Shown piece after piece: positions 53,542-62,206 of a DNA stretch of 64,000 bases. The DNA comes from Owenweeksia sp048267305 (GTDB lineage: Bacteria; Bacteroidota; Bacteroidia; Flavobacteriales; Schleiferiaceae), in the NCBI GenBank assembly GCA_048267305.1, contig JBLWXT010000002.1:1-64000 (forward strand), read 5' to 3'. Each line of letters begins with the position of its first letter. Within the stretch, counting starts at the first letter, position 1. A program made the position numbers and the translations under genes. Below the pieces are notes generated by a model. That model was not told the origin of the DNA, did no database searches, and worked only from the letters and a program-made list of their open reading frames with translations.

Positions 53542-54861
53542 TTATTTGGTGTTGGCCTCAATTGCTGCCTGTACTTCCTTGGCCTCCTCATACATTTTCA
53601 ACTTATAGTAAACCTCCTTTAAGGCTTTTAAAGTGTCTATATCCTTGGGATCAATTTGGCGTGCCTTTTCAAAAAACGGCAACGCTGACTTAAATGCTTC
53701 CTGCTGTTCCTTTTGCAGTTTTTCGTACTTGGCCGTTTCATTTAACTTTAGTCCATTTATCTCTTCAGCTATGGCATTGGCTCTATCAACATAAATTAAT
53801 CCACTCATGTATTGAGCTTCTATTTTGTCCGGATTTAAGGCTATAGCTTTTTTATATGCCGCCTTTGCCTTTTCGTAATCCTTTATTTCTGTATGGTAGA
53901 AAAATCCTTGCAGATATGGGTAAAGATCATTGGTTGGATCGTTAATCATGGCCTGCTCAAGGTTAACCATAGCCTTATCATACTGCTTGGTATCGAGGTA
54001 TTTCTGCAACTCGAGCAACAATAGAGATTTGTTTCCCGGAAACATTTTTCTACCCTCAGCCACTACAACATCATATTGAGCGGTATCTCCACTGGTTTTG
54101 TAAAGGTTGGCCAAATTGATATACAAATCAGCACGAAGATCTCCATCCACCACAGGGTCTACATATTTTTCACCTGACACTTTTAGTGCATTCAACATTT
54201 GGTTTCTGGATGCAAAAGCCTGCTTTTCCCCTGTTTCCGTATCGGTAGCGGTAAACTGAAGCCCCTTATACCCCATCTCAATCAGTTGCTCAGTAGTTTT
54301 TATGGCATTGGGATAATCCTTGGCGCTTTGGGCCATTAAGGATGCATTGTACAGCATGGTGGTATCTGTACCCATTTCATTTTCAAGCTTAAAGGAATAG
54401 GCCTTATAAAATTTTTCATAGGCACTTTTAAAATCTTTAGCATCATTTGCAGCAACGCCCTGGTTGATGTAGGCATTGGCAACATCATACATGGCTATTT
54501 TGGCAAAGGAACTATAGCGCTCCTTCCCTTCCTTTTCCTCCAGGTCTATGAGCTTTTGATAAGCATCTGCTGCTTTTGTAAGCGCATTGTCATCAAGAGC
54601 GTTTATAGCCGGAGTTTTGCTTAACGCAATACCGTGGTTTATTTTACCCTGATAATAATAAAACTTAGCCAAATCCTTGGTTTTCACCTCACTGAGGTTT
54701 TTATTGGATATAATGTTTGCTGCTTCCTCTATATATGTCTTTGCTCTTGCCGTATCATGATTTCTATCAAACTCAATTATGGCTGAAGAAATCTTGGGGC
54801 CTTCCTGAGCCCAAAGACCGGCTCCAAGCAATAGTGCCGCTGCTGCGAATGTGTATCTCAT
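53542..54861 (-). CDS. Periplasmic tetratricopeptide-repeat protein
   Basis: Exported TPR scaffold of 439 residues: signal peptide MRYTFAAAALLLGAGLWAQ, then about eight helical repeats, among them YEKFYKAYSFKLENEMG, KAMVNLEQAMINDPTNDLYP and ALPFFEKARQIDPKDIDTLK. Such proteins hold complexes together in the periplasm of Bacteroidota, but the partner is unknown. The start at 54861 is preferred to 54885, because the longer form puts MLKIKKHK before a complete signal peptide. Confidence 0.85.
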   Translation of the reverse strand: MRYTFAAAALLLGAGLWAQEGPKISSAIIEFDRNHDTARAKTYIEEAANIISNKNLSEVKTKDLAKFYYYQGKINHGIALSKTPAINALDDNALTKAADAYQKLIDLEEKEGKERYSSFAKIAMYDVANAYINQGVAANDAKDFKSAYEKFYKAYSFKLENEMGTDTTMLYNASLMAQSAKDYPNAIKTTEQLIEMGYKGLQFTATDTETGEKQAFASRNQMLNALKVSGEKYVDPVVDGDLRADLYINLANLYKTSGDTAQYDVVVAEGRKMFPGNKSLLLLELQKYLDTKQYDKAMVNLEQAMINDPTNDLYPYLQGFFYHTEIKDYEKAKAAYKKAIALNPDKIEAQYMSGLIYVDRANAIAEEINGLKLNETAKYEKLQKEQQEAFKSALPFFEKARQIDPKDIDTLKALKEVYYKLKMYEEAKEVQAAIEANTK

Positions 54862-55053
54862 TTTGTGTTTTTTGATTTTGAGCAAAATTAAAACTATTTG
54901 TTACACCTGATAGACCAAAACCATTCCAAAAGGTTGCCAGTGTGTGGCTGAGAATATTTTACAGCACTTTGCCTGAAAGTTTTTAGCGAGTGGTTAAAAC
55001 TATTGAGATAAACTGTAGTTTAGTCATTTGAATAGAATCAAATTAGAGAACTT

Positions 55054-55353
55054 ATGAAAATGGATTTACAGACGGTTGGGTTTAACGCAGATGTTACACT
55101 AACCGATTATGCACGAGCAAAAACTGAGAGCCTCTACAAATTTTACGATCAAATTGTAGGTGCCGAAGTATACTTAAAGTTGGATAACAACGACAAGAAA
55201 CAAACTAAAGTGGCTGAGATTAAGCTGAATATCCCCGGCAACGATATTTACGCGGAAAGCAGGTCAGAAAAATTTGAAGGTGCCATAAACGAAACTATTG
55301 ATAAGTTAAAAATGCAGTTGAGAAAGGTGAAAACCAAGCTTTCTGCCCATTAA
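55054..55353 (+). CDS. Ribosome hibernation-promoting factor (HPF/RaiA family)
   Basis: Short-form ribosome-associated inhibitor, 99 residues, that binds the 30S decoding centre and stores inactive ribosomes in stationary phase. Features are the beta-alpha-beta-beta-beta-alpha pattern with LQTVGFNADVTLTDYARAKT at the start and AESRSEKFEGAINETIDKLK near the end. It lacks the C-terminal dimerisation domain of long HPF. It stands alone and is followed by a strong bidirectional terminator. Confidence 0.9.
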   Translation: MKMDLQTVGFNADVTLTDYARAKTESLYKFYDQIVGAEVYLKLDNNDKKQTKVAEIKLNIPGNDIYAESRSEKFEGAINETIDKLKMQLRKVKTKLSAH

Positions 55354-55370
55354 CATCACGCTATAAAACA

Positions 55371-55398
55371 AAAAGGCCAATCTCGCGATTGGCCTTTT
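55371..55398. terminator. Bidirectional terminator
   Basis: Perfect 12-bp stem AAAAGGCCAATC / GATTGGCCTTTT with a TCGC loop and T-runs on both strands, placed between the convergent hibernation-factor and MazG-like genes. Confidence 0.92.
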
Positions 55399-55402
55399 TT
55401 TA

Positions 55403-55792
55403 TTAGTACTGCTCCAGGATTTTTGCAATTTGTGGTTTAAAGTAATTTGCTCCCTTCATGATTTTTCCATCTTCCCGATAAATCGGATTTCCATTTTCAT
55501 CAAGCTTGCTCATATTACTCCGCTGTATTTCATCAAACACGTCTTCTATTATATCCTGTAAGCCATGCTTTAAAATGGTTCCACACAGTATATACATCAT
55601 GTCGCCCAGTGCATCGGCAACTTCCACCAGATCGCCTTTTTGCGCTGCCTCCAGATATTCATCATTTTCCTCGGCCATCAGGCGATGCCTTAAAGTATAG
55701 GTAGCTTCCGAAACCTCACCCACCGGGCTGCTTTCGTTGCCATATTTAAACACTTCGTGAAACTTCGCTACGTGATCTAATTGTTTCTTCAT
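55403..55792 (-). CDS. MazG-like nucleotide pyrophosphohydrolase
   Basis: All-alpha NTP pyrophosphohydrolase family, about 129 residues. The metal-binding EExxE/ExxD pattern appears as AEENDEYLEAAQKGDLVEVADALGD (two helices, ELxxE and EVADxxxD). Such proteins hydrolyse non-canonical or excess nucleoside triphosphates in the cytosol. The C-terminal GNPIYREDGKIMKGANYFKP matches the group often annotated as phosphoribosyl-ATP pyrophosphohydrolase-like. Start ATG 55792 (MKKQLDHV) is preferred to 55807. Confidence 0.8.
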   Translation of the reverse strand: MKKQLDHVAKFHEVFKYGNESSPVGEVSEATYTLRHRLMAEENDEYLEAAQKGDLVEVADALGDMMYILCGTILKHGLQDIIEDVFDEIQRSNMSKLDENGNPIYREDGKIMKGANYFKPQIAKILEQY

Positions 55793-55825
55793 GGGTATCT
55801 TTGTCAAAATATTTTTTCAGTTACT

Positions 55826-56017
55826 ATGGAAAACATTACCACAGGCCATTGGATTTTTGCAGGTGTATTTCTTACTGCCTTCATTATATATTTGATCTGG
55901 AGTTATCGCAAAGACCTGCAACTCCATAAAATACAATACAAGGGTTCTTCATACGTACTTGTTGGCCTGGTGGTAATTGTATTTGCCTTTTATTTCATGA
56001 AGCAGCTTTTGAAGTAA
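55826..56017 (+). CDS. Small two-helix membrane protein
   Basis: A 63-residue protein with helices at about 9-26 and 43-59 and a basic loop between (WSYRKDLQLHKIQYKG). ATG 55826 (MENITTGHW) is preferred to 55781, which would overlap the divergent MazG-like start. Short proteins of this kind are frequent in the phylum; function unknown. Confidence 0.65.
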   Translation: MENITTGHWIFAGVFLTAFIIYLIWSYRKDLQLHKIQYKGSSYVLVGLVVIVFAFYFMKQLLK

Positions 56018-56025
56018 CTGCTTTC

Positions 56026-57387
56026 TTAGGCAATGTTATTTTTTACGTAAACGGTTTTGCTGTTTACAAACTCATATATACCGGCTTTACTGAGTTCACG
56101 GCCATATCCTGATTTTTTGGTTCCTCCAAAAGGCAATCGAGGATCAGATTTTACCAGTTCATTTATAAACACGGCTCCGTCATCCACTCTCTTACCCAAC
56201 TCAATGGCCTTTTCGATATCGCGGGTTGCAATGGTAATCCCCAATCCAAAAATTGAGTTGTTTGCCAATTCGATAGCCTCATCAGCGTCCTGCGCTACAA
56301 TCATTGAAGATACCGGGCCGAACAATTCTTCATCAAAAGCGGCCATACCAGGTTTCACACCGGTTAGGATGGCAGGCTCAAAGTAGGCTCCTGTGCGCTT
56401 TCCTCCACATACCAATGTAGCGCCACGCTCTATTGATTGCTTCATCTGTTTTTCCAGGCCTTCAGCCAAATCCACTCTGGCCATAGGTCCCACCTGGGTA
56501 GATTCATCCATGGGATCTCCTGATTTTAACGCCTGAATTTCTTCGGTATAGGCCTGAATAAACTCATCGGCAATTTCCTTTTCAAGAATGAATCTTTTTG
56601 CAGCAATACAACTTTGTGCATTGTTTAACATCCTCGATCTCATTCCCAGTTTAGCCGCAGCTTTTATATCGGCATCCTTTAAAACCACAAAGGCGTTTGA
56701 TCCGCCAAGCTCCAGCAGGCTTGGCTTTATTTCCTCACCACAAACGCTGGCTACAGCGGCACCTGCTCTTTCACTTCCCGTAAGGGATACTCCCTTAATA
56801 ATAGGATTGCGAAGTACGGCTTCCACCTGAGGAACCTCAATAGCCAGATTTACGAAGGTTCCTTCGGGATAACCGGCTTCAAGAAATATTTGCTCAATCA
56901 ATTTTGCGGCTCCCTGCACGTTATCAGCATGCTTTAGCACAGCTGTATTTCCCGCCATTATATGTGGTGCAGCAAATCTGAATACCTGCCAAAAGGGAAA
57001 GTTCCAGGGCATGATGGCTAAAATCACCCCAAGTGGTTCATAGCTCACAAAGCTTTGATCCGCCTCGGTTTTTATAACTTCACTTTTAAGAAAATCCTCG
57101 GCATTTTCAGCGTAATACTCACAAACCCAAGCACATTTCTCTACTTCTGCTACCGACTCCTTGATGGGTTTTCCCATTTCAAGCGTTAGCGTTTTAGCAT
57201 ACTCATGGCTGTTTTTTCTTAAGATGGCAGCAGCTGCAAGCATTTTGGCTTTTCTGTCGGCAAAGCTGGTTTTGCGGTGAGTCATAAAAGTGCTTTGCGC
57301 CAAATCCAGTTTGGCGTTCACTTCCTGATCTGTATCGGCTTTGTGTTCGACTATGGTTTTGAGATTGTATGGATTTATACTTTTCAT
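56026..57387 (-). CDS. NAD(P)-dependent aldehyde dehydrogenase (succinate-semialdehyde type)
   Basis: Aldehyde dehydrogenase superfamily enzyme of 453 residues, oxidising an aldehyde to the acid. IMPWNFPFWQVFRFAAPHIM (cofactor-binding loop, about residues 125-144), LLELGGSNAFVV (general base Glu) and NAQSCIAAKRFIL (nucleophile Cys, about residue 254). The sequence is most like succinate-semialdehyde dehydrogenases of the shorter type. It overlaps the upstream carboxypeptidase gene by 4 bases. Confidence 0.9.
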   Translation of the reverse strand: MKSINPYNLKTIVEHKADTDQEVNAKLDLAQSTFMTHRKTSFADRKAKMLAAAAILRKNSHEYAKTLTLEMGKPIKESVAEVEKCAWVCEYYAENAEDFLKSEVIKTEADQSFVSYEPLGVILAIMPWNFPFWQVFRFAAPHIMAGNTAVLKHADNVQGAAKLIEQIFLEAGYPEGTFVNLAIEVPQVEAVLRNPIIKGVSLTGSERAGAAVASVCGEEIKPSLLELGGSNAFVVLKDADIKAAAKLGMRSRMLNNAQSCIAAKRFILEKEIADEFIQAYTEEIQALKSGDPMDESTQVGPMARVDLAEGLEKQMKQSIERGATLVCGGKRTGAYFEPAILTGVKPGMAAFDEELFGPVSSMIVAQDADEAIELANNSIFGLGITIATRDIEKAIELGKRVDDGAVFINELVKSDPRLPFGGTKKSGYGRELSKAGIYEFVNSKTVYVKNNIA

Positions 57388-58568
57388 TGTTGTATTCCTT
57401 TTATAAATTCTAATGTTTTTTTATCGTTTAATGTGATGCTAAAGTTCGCAGGTAGCCCTATTTTAAGATCCTTATAGGAAGAAATTAAAGAAGCACCCCG
57501 CTCCTCCTCTATTCCAAACTGAAATTGCAGATCACCCATATCATTAAGTGTATAGTAACGCTCTAATTGCCTGGTCTCAAAATTTGGCTTTTCCTCATAA
57601 AGAAGTCCAATATCCACCTTTATGGTTTTCCCATTTACCGGCAGCTTACAATCTCTTATAATAAGATCAAGCATGTTGGTTTGATTCTGAGGTATGGCAT
57701 GATAGCCCTTTATCTCTTCCGGATCCAATTGTTCCTTAGCAATAGTCTCAAAAGCCTTAACAAGACCCAGGAAATTGGCTTTTCTGGCCATATCTCTCAT
57801 AGGATCTCCCTGGTATGCTCCTGATTCTATGAGTACACAGGGAATTTCATTTTTATGAAAATATTCCCCCAATGCCCTGTGATAATATTCATCCGTATAT
57901 CTCCCGATGTGTCCAGGTAAGAGGTCTTTCATAAGTTCATACATAACACCAATAACAGACATGGAAAGCTTTCGTGTTGCCGTAGGGCTTTTAGCAACAT
58001 CCGCAGAGGCCGCCAAAAAACTTACTGTAGCAGTTTTAGCTGTTTCTCCGGCAGAAAAGATGTTTCGTTGGTCATGAAGATTAAAGCACCAGTTGGGTTT
58101 TATCTCATTCGCCACTTTTAAAAGAGTCTGTATTTCAGGGGTTTGTTGGGCTAATGCATCTCTGTTTGGATCAATCCCAAGGGCATTTCGCCTTGTAAAG
58201 GCCTCAGCCCCATCAGGGTTAAGCATTGGTACAATGCTTATATGAACCTTACTTTTAAGAAGTGTTCTTAAATCATCGTATTTGTCTGTTGTGGTCAAAA
58301 AATTCAGCAAGTCAATAATGGCCATGGTGGCAGTAGGTTCATTGCCATGCATTTGTGTCCAGCAAAGAATCTTAACCGGGCCATTTCCCCAGTTCACAAT
58401 ATTGATATCCCTTCCCTCTGCAGATCTGCCCGCTAGCTCCACCTTACAGTCCACGTGATTAATGAACTTATTTAGTTTTTGTGTTAAGTGCTCAGGCCTG
58501 AGCCATCTGTGTCTGAAATCCTGCTCAAGGTAGGAACCATAATCAGGGGCCTTAAATGAATCCATCAT
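57384..58568 (-). CDS. M14-family zinc carboxypeptidase-like protein
   Basis: Zinc metallopeptidase of the M14 fold, 394 residues, without a signal peptide. TQMHGNEPTATMAI holds the HxxE zinc ligands (about residue 80), LGIDPNRDA the substrate-binding Asn-Arg, FNLHDQRN the third ligand His and CVLIESGAYQG the general base Glu region. It may release an amino acid or act as an amidase on a modified peptide. Co-translated with the aldehyde dehydrogenase gene, whose substrate could derive from its product. Confidence 0.85.
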   Translation of the reverse strand: MMDSFKAPDYGSYLEQDFRHRWLRPEHLTQKLNKFINHVDCKVELAGRSAEGRDINIVNWGNGPVKILCWTQMHGNEPTATMAIIDLLNFLTTTDKYDDLRTLLKSKVHISIVPMLNPDGAEAFTRRNALGIDPNRDALAQQTPEIQTLLKVANEIKPNWCFNLHDQRNIFSAGETAKTATVSFLAASADVAKSPTATRKLSMSVIGVMYELMKDLLPGHIGRYTDEYYHRALGEYFHKNEIPCVLIESGAYQGDPMRDMARKANFLGLVKAFETIAKEQLDPEEIKGYHAIPQNQTNMLDLIIRDCKLPVNGKTIKVDIGLLYEEKPNFETRQLERYYTLNDMGDLQFQFGIEEERGASLISSYKDLKIGLPANFSITLNDKKTLEFIKGIQQ

Positions 58569-58706
58569 TTTAATATGGTAAATGTGTGCTAAGAGTGAAA
58601 GCTCGAAAGTAGCAACTTTAGGAATAATACAGTGGATTTGAGTTTACACCAAATCAATACTTATCAAGGTAAATAATGAAGTTATTGACAATCACCTTCA
58701 AAACCC

Positions 58707-58910
58707 TTTACATGTGTTAATTTACAAATGTGAATTATTATGAATCAAAGTATTTTAAATCAGTTAATTAGGTGCCTCTTCTTAAATATATCATAAAAGA
58801 TAAATAGGGCTAAATCTCTATAATTAACAAGAAAATTCCCGAATGTGGTTTTATGTGGTTAAATACAATTGTACATTTGTAAAATATTCACAACATTACA
58901 AATGGAAACT
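58707..58910 (+). promoter_or_regulatory. Operator-like palindromes upstream of the XRE regulator
   Basis: Versions of TTTACA-NN-TGTAAA occur at 58707-58720 (TTTACATGTGTTAA), 58721-58734 (TTTACAAATGTGAA), 58871-58884 (GTACATTTGTAAAA) and 58895-58908 (ATTACAAATGGAAA, over the start codon). Two more lie inside the gene: 59063-59078 (ATTTACAAATGTAAAT) and 59121-59135. Clustering around a small DNA-binding protein gene suggests autoregulation. The rest of the 58569-58901 gap shows no gene. Confidence 0.5.
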
Positions 58911-59393
58911 ATAGCCGAACGCATAAAAGAACTCATTGATACCCTGCATTTAAGCAACTCTGAATTTGCCAAGCAGACGAACCTGAACCCAGCAACCGTA
59001 AGCCATATACTAGGGGGTAGAAATAAGGCAAGTTTACAGGTGATAGAAAACATAAAAGCTGCATTTACAAATGTAAATATCGATTACCTCATTACCGGAG
59101 AAGGCTCGTTGTTTACAAATATTACAAATGTAAATACAGATAAAACTCCTTCTCACACGCCTTCCATGTTCCCCATGGAAGGGGTGCGAGTAGCAAGCAT
59201 TGGTGCTATGCCCCCTCCTGAGCCTAAGCCTGTTGAATCAGAAAAGCAAGAACCAATAGCTGTTGATCCTAAGCCGCATAAAGACATAACCACTGCCTCC
59301 TTACCTCCCGCTAATTCAAACTCCAATGCTAAATCCATTGATCGCATAGTAATATTCTACAGTGATGGTACATTCAGTTCCTATCATCCATAA
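58902..59393 (+). CDS. XRE-type helix-turn-helix regulator
   Basis: Transcription regulator of 163 residues. Residues about 1-62 are a Cro/CI-type HTH (IAERIKELIDTLHLSNSEFA, then NLNPATVSHILGGRNKAS as recognition helix). A flexible, proline-rich linker follows (about 75-140), then a conserved-looking tail RIVIFYSDGTFSSYHP. There is no peptidase or sensory domain. ATG 58902 (METIAER) is preferred to the upstream TTG at 58869, which adds a hydrophobic stub and overlaps an operator-like site. Confidence 0.82.
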   Translation: METIAERIKELIDTLHLSNSEFAKQTNLNPATVSHILGGRNKASLQVIENIKAAFTNVNIDYLITGEGSLFTNITNVNTDKTPSHTPSMFPMEGVRVASIGAMPPPEPKPVESEKQEPIAVDPKPHKDITTASLPPANSNSNAKSIDRIVIFYSDGTFSSYHP

Positions 59394-59417
59394 GTTTTTT
59401 AATACATCAACCTTTAT

Positions 59418-59425
59418 TAGCTTTG
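59418..59425 (+). promoter_or_regulatory. Putative -7 promoter element of the DUF6580 gene
   Basis: TAGCTTTG (TAnnTTTG) lies 19 bases before the ATG at 59445; a T-rich block upstream may serve as the -33 region. Confidence 0.4.
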
Positions 59426-59444
59426 CCAAATACAATTCAGCACC

Positions 59445-59996
59445 ATGAAAGGAAAAACACTTCTATTGATCGGACTTATAGCAGCGGCAATATCTACACG
59501 CTTTATTCCTCATTATCCAAACTTTACAGCGATGGGCGCTGCAGCTTTGTTTGGAGGTGTGGTTTTTAAAGATAATTTCAAGGCCTTCCTTATCCCTCTT
59601 TTAGCGCTGTTTCTCAGCGACTTGGTACTAAATAATGTTGTTTACGCTGAGTATAACGAAGGCTTTACCCTTTTCACCAGTGGTTTTTACTGGATTTATG
59701 GAGCCTTTATCCTCACGGTGATAATGGGGAAATATGCAACCAATGGCTTTAAGGTACTGCCATTACTTGCTACTGGTGTTGCTTCTGCCCTGGTATTTTA
59801 TCTGTTGACTAATTTTGGTGCATGGTTGGGCAACCCGCTATACCCTCAGAATATGGCTGGATTAATGACTTCCTACGCTGCAGGTCTTCCATTTCTGCTA
59901 AGCCAAACGGCTGGTACAGTGGTTTATGGGGCGGTGATGTTTGGAGCAGCTTACGCCATTAGCCCTTCTAAAACTACCGCAACGGTAAATGCGTAG
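59445..59996 (+). CDS. DUF6580-family membrane protein
   Basis: A 183-residue integral membrane protein with five or six helices and the family-like start AAAISTRFIPHYPNFTAMGAAALFGGVVFKD. Members are regarded as putative transport (ECF S-component-like) proteins, often near vitamin-related genes. Its stop overlaps the following flavoprotein gene by 8 bases. The cobT gene nearby makes a corrinoid- or vitamin-linked role conceivable. Confidence 0.72.
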   Translation: MKGKTLLLIGLIAAAISTRFIPHYPNFTAMGAAALFGGVVFKDNFKAFLIPLLALFLSDLVLNNVVYAEYNEGFTLFTSGFYWIYGAFILTVIMGKYATNGFKVLPLLATGVASALVFYLLTNFGAWLGNPLYPQNMAGLMTSYAAGLPFLLSQTAGTVVYGAVMFGAAYAISPSKTTATVNA

Positions 59997-61110
59997 CCTC
60001 TGGCAACAACAATCTTTTTATTTCACTTCTGATATTGCTATAGTAGGCGCAGGTCTAACTGGTTTACTTACGGCCATTAAACTCAAACAATCAAACAGCT
60101 CTCTAAAAGTCAGAGTTCTTGAAGGGGGATTGTATCCTGAGGGTGCATCTGCAAAAAATGCCGGATTCGCCTGTTTTGGGAGCGTTTCTGAGATTCTTGA
60201 TGATATTAGAGGTGAGGGTGAATCCAAAGCTTTTAAGCGCGTTATTGAGCGCTACAGGGGTCTTAAACTCATCTTTGAGACAGTTAAACCGGAATTAGTG
60301 GACGTTGTGTCCAATGGTGGAGTGGAAGTATTCACTGCTGCTGAAAAGTCCATTCTGGACGAAAGTCTTGAAGCGATGGATCATATAAACAACAGCCTCG
60401 CCCCTGAATTAGGTTTCAGCCCGTTTTCCCGCACAGCAAGGGAGTTTGGCCTGAATTCACTTTCGCAGTCTATCCTGATTAAGGGAGAATCTACTTTAAA
60501 CAGTGGTAAGCTTCTAAAGGCACTTATCCAAAAAGCAACAGATCTGGGTGTTGAGATTAATTTTGGTGCTAAGGTTAAATCTCTGGAAAGAAATGGCTCG
60601 AATTGGCAACTTCACACCGATAGAGTGGAATTTTCTGCACATAAGGTTCTACTGGCCACCAACGGATTTACAAGTTTATTAAGGCCGCAAATTCCTATCA
60701 TTCCTGCCCGGGGGCAAATTGTGCTAACTTCTAAAATTCCAAATCTTAAAATAGATCGCAGTTTTCATCTGCATCAGGGGTATTTCTACTTTAGAAATTT
60801 TGAGGGTGCCATAATGCTTGGTGGCGGAAGGCATCTGGATCGTGACAATGAAGTCTCCACAAGCCAGCTCACCTCTCCTTACATTCAACAGGAGTTGGAA
60901 AAGGTTTTGAAGGAAGTGATTCTTCCACATCAGGAATTTACCATAGTGCAAAGGTGGGCCGGAACCATGGCGTTTGGGCCAAATAATGAAAAGGAGGCAA
61001 TCGTTGAAAAACAGGAAGACGGACTTTTTGTGGCAGCCAGGCTTGGCGGTATGGGTGTGGCAATGAGTTCACTTGTCGCGGATAAAGCTAAAAACCTAAT
61101 ATTAAGCTAA
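59989..61110 (+). CDS. FAD-dependent amine/D-amino-acid oxidase-like protein
   Basis: DAO-family flavoprotein of 373 residues. IAIVGAGLTGLLTAIKLKQ is the FAD-binding GxGxxG segment (about residue 17); VLEGGLYPEGASAKNAGFAC resembles the covalent or contact region of GlcD-like amine oxidases; the C-terminal RLGGMGVAMSSLVADKA closes the FAD site. It may oxidise a secondary amine or amino acid. Translationally coupled to the DUF6580 gene by an 8-base overlap. Confidence 0.82.
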   Translation: MRSLWQQQSFYFTSDIAIVGAGLTGLLTAIKLKQSNSSLKVRVLEGGLYPEGASAKNAGFACFGSVSEILDDIRGEGESKAFKRVIERYRGLKLIFETVKPELVDVVSNGGVEVFTAAEKSILDESLEAMDHINNSLAPELGFSPFSRTAREFGLNSLSQSILIKGESTLNSGKLLKALIQKATDLGVEINFGAKVKSLERNGSNWQLHTDRVEFSAHKVLLATNGFTSLLRPQIPIIPARGQIVLTSKIPNLKIDRSFHLHQGYFYFRNFEGAIMLGGGRHLDRDNEVSTSQLTSPYIQQELEKVLKEVILPHQEFTIVQRWAGTMAFGPNNEKEAIVEKQEDGLFVAARLGGMGVAMSSLVADKAKNLILS

Positions 61111-61123
61111 ATACAGCTTTTAC

Positions 61124-62206
61124 CTAAATCATAGCTTCATTACTTCCCAGCTCATCAAAGGTACTCATATCACTTAAAAAGCTCAGGGCATTTTTAACGA
61201 TTGGCATCGCAAGGGCAACTCCACAGCCCTCTCCAATACTCACTCCTAAATCCAGCACTGCTCTTTTATTGAGATAAGTCAAAAGGACATCGTGGGCATA
61301 GTCTCCGGATTTTTGACAAACCAAACAATAGTCTACCACATTGGGAGATAATTTGGAAGCCAGAAGAAGAGCTACTGTAGAAATAAAACCATCTATCAAA
61401 ACCAGCATCCCCAGTTTGGCAGATTCCAAAATCGCCCCTACCATTGTAGCTATTTCATAACCTCCATATAATGCCAGTATTGTAAGTGGATCATGTGTTT
61501 TGGGATGCTTTCTCAGCACTTTGCTAATGATGGTTTCAATATTCCTTTGGTTGTCCACAAGCTGTCCCGGAAGTGCTGCAAACATAGATTGAGGGGTTTT
61601 ATCCAGTATAGCGCATGAAATAGCAAGTCCGCTGCAAAAATTTCCCACGGCAATATCTCCAAAGCCTATGGTGTTGGATCCTGCCAGATGTTCATCATTG
61701 ACCAAACTTTGACCAATTTTGATAGCTCGCTCGGTATCAGAGGTAGTCATTGCAGGAAACTCCAGAAAGTTACGTGTACCCATGCCAACTTTTCGGCTTT
61801 GCACCTTAGTGCCATGATTGAGCCAATAGGTCATAGTACCTTCAAAGCTATGATCAACCCCAACATCAATAAGCTTTACGCCCAGTTTGCTGTTTTTGGC
61901 AAAAACATTAACCGCAGATCCTTCATGAAGGAAGTTTAGCACCAGCTTTGGAGTAAGCTCTTTGGGAAACTTACTAACCCCCTCTTCTACAATACCATGA
62001 TCTGCTGCAAAGACGAGCAAAATGGGTTTTTTAAGCTTTGGTGAGCTTGTGTTGAATACCAAACCTGCCTGTATGGCAATATCCTCTAAAAAACCTAAAG
62101 CCCCGCAGGGCTTGGTTTTTGAGTCAATTTTTTGAGATAGTAACCTTTGGATGCGGGAATTGCCGACAGGCTTTATCTGTAACTGCAGCCTATCACTTAA
62201 ATCCAA
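61124..62206 (-). CDS. cobT: Nicotinate-nucleotide--dimethylbenzimidazole phosphoribosyltransferase
   Basis: Activates the lower-ligand base of cobalamin by moving phosphoribose from nicotinate mononucleotide to dimethylbenzimidazole, in nucleotide-loop assembly. CGALGFLEDIAIQAGL near the N-terminus, NTIGFGDIAVGNFCSGL (phosphate-binding region) and LGVSIGEGCGVALAMPIV with the catalytic Glu near residue 325. Length 360 is standard. The start overlaps the stop of the upstream propeller lipoprotein by 14 bases, so the two are co-translated. No cobalamin riboswitch was found upstream of the pair. Confidence 0.9.
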   Translation of the reverse strand: MDLSDRLQLQIKPVGNSRIQRLLSQKIDSKTKPCGALGFLEDIAIQAGLVFNTSSPKLKKPILLVFAADHGIVEEGVSKFPKELTPKLVLNFLHEGSAVNVFAKNSKLGVKLIDVGVDHSFEGTMTYWLNHGTKVQSRKVGMGTRNFLEFPAMTTSDTERAIKIGQSLVNDEHLAGSNTIGFGDIAVGNFCSGLAISCAILDKTPQSMFAALPGQLVDNQRNIETIISKVLRKHPKTHDPLTILALYGGYEIATMVGAILESAKLGMLVLIDGFISTVALLLASKLSPNVVDYCLVCQKSGDYAHDVLLTYLNKRAVLDLGVSIGEGCGVALAMPIVKNALSFLSDMSTFDELGSNEAMI

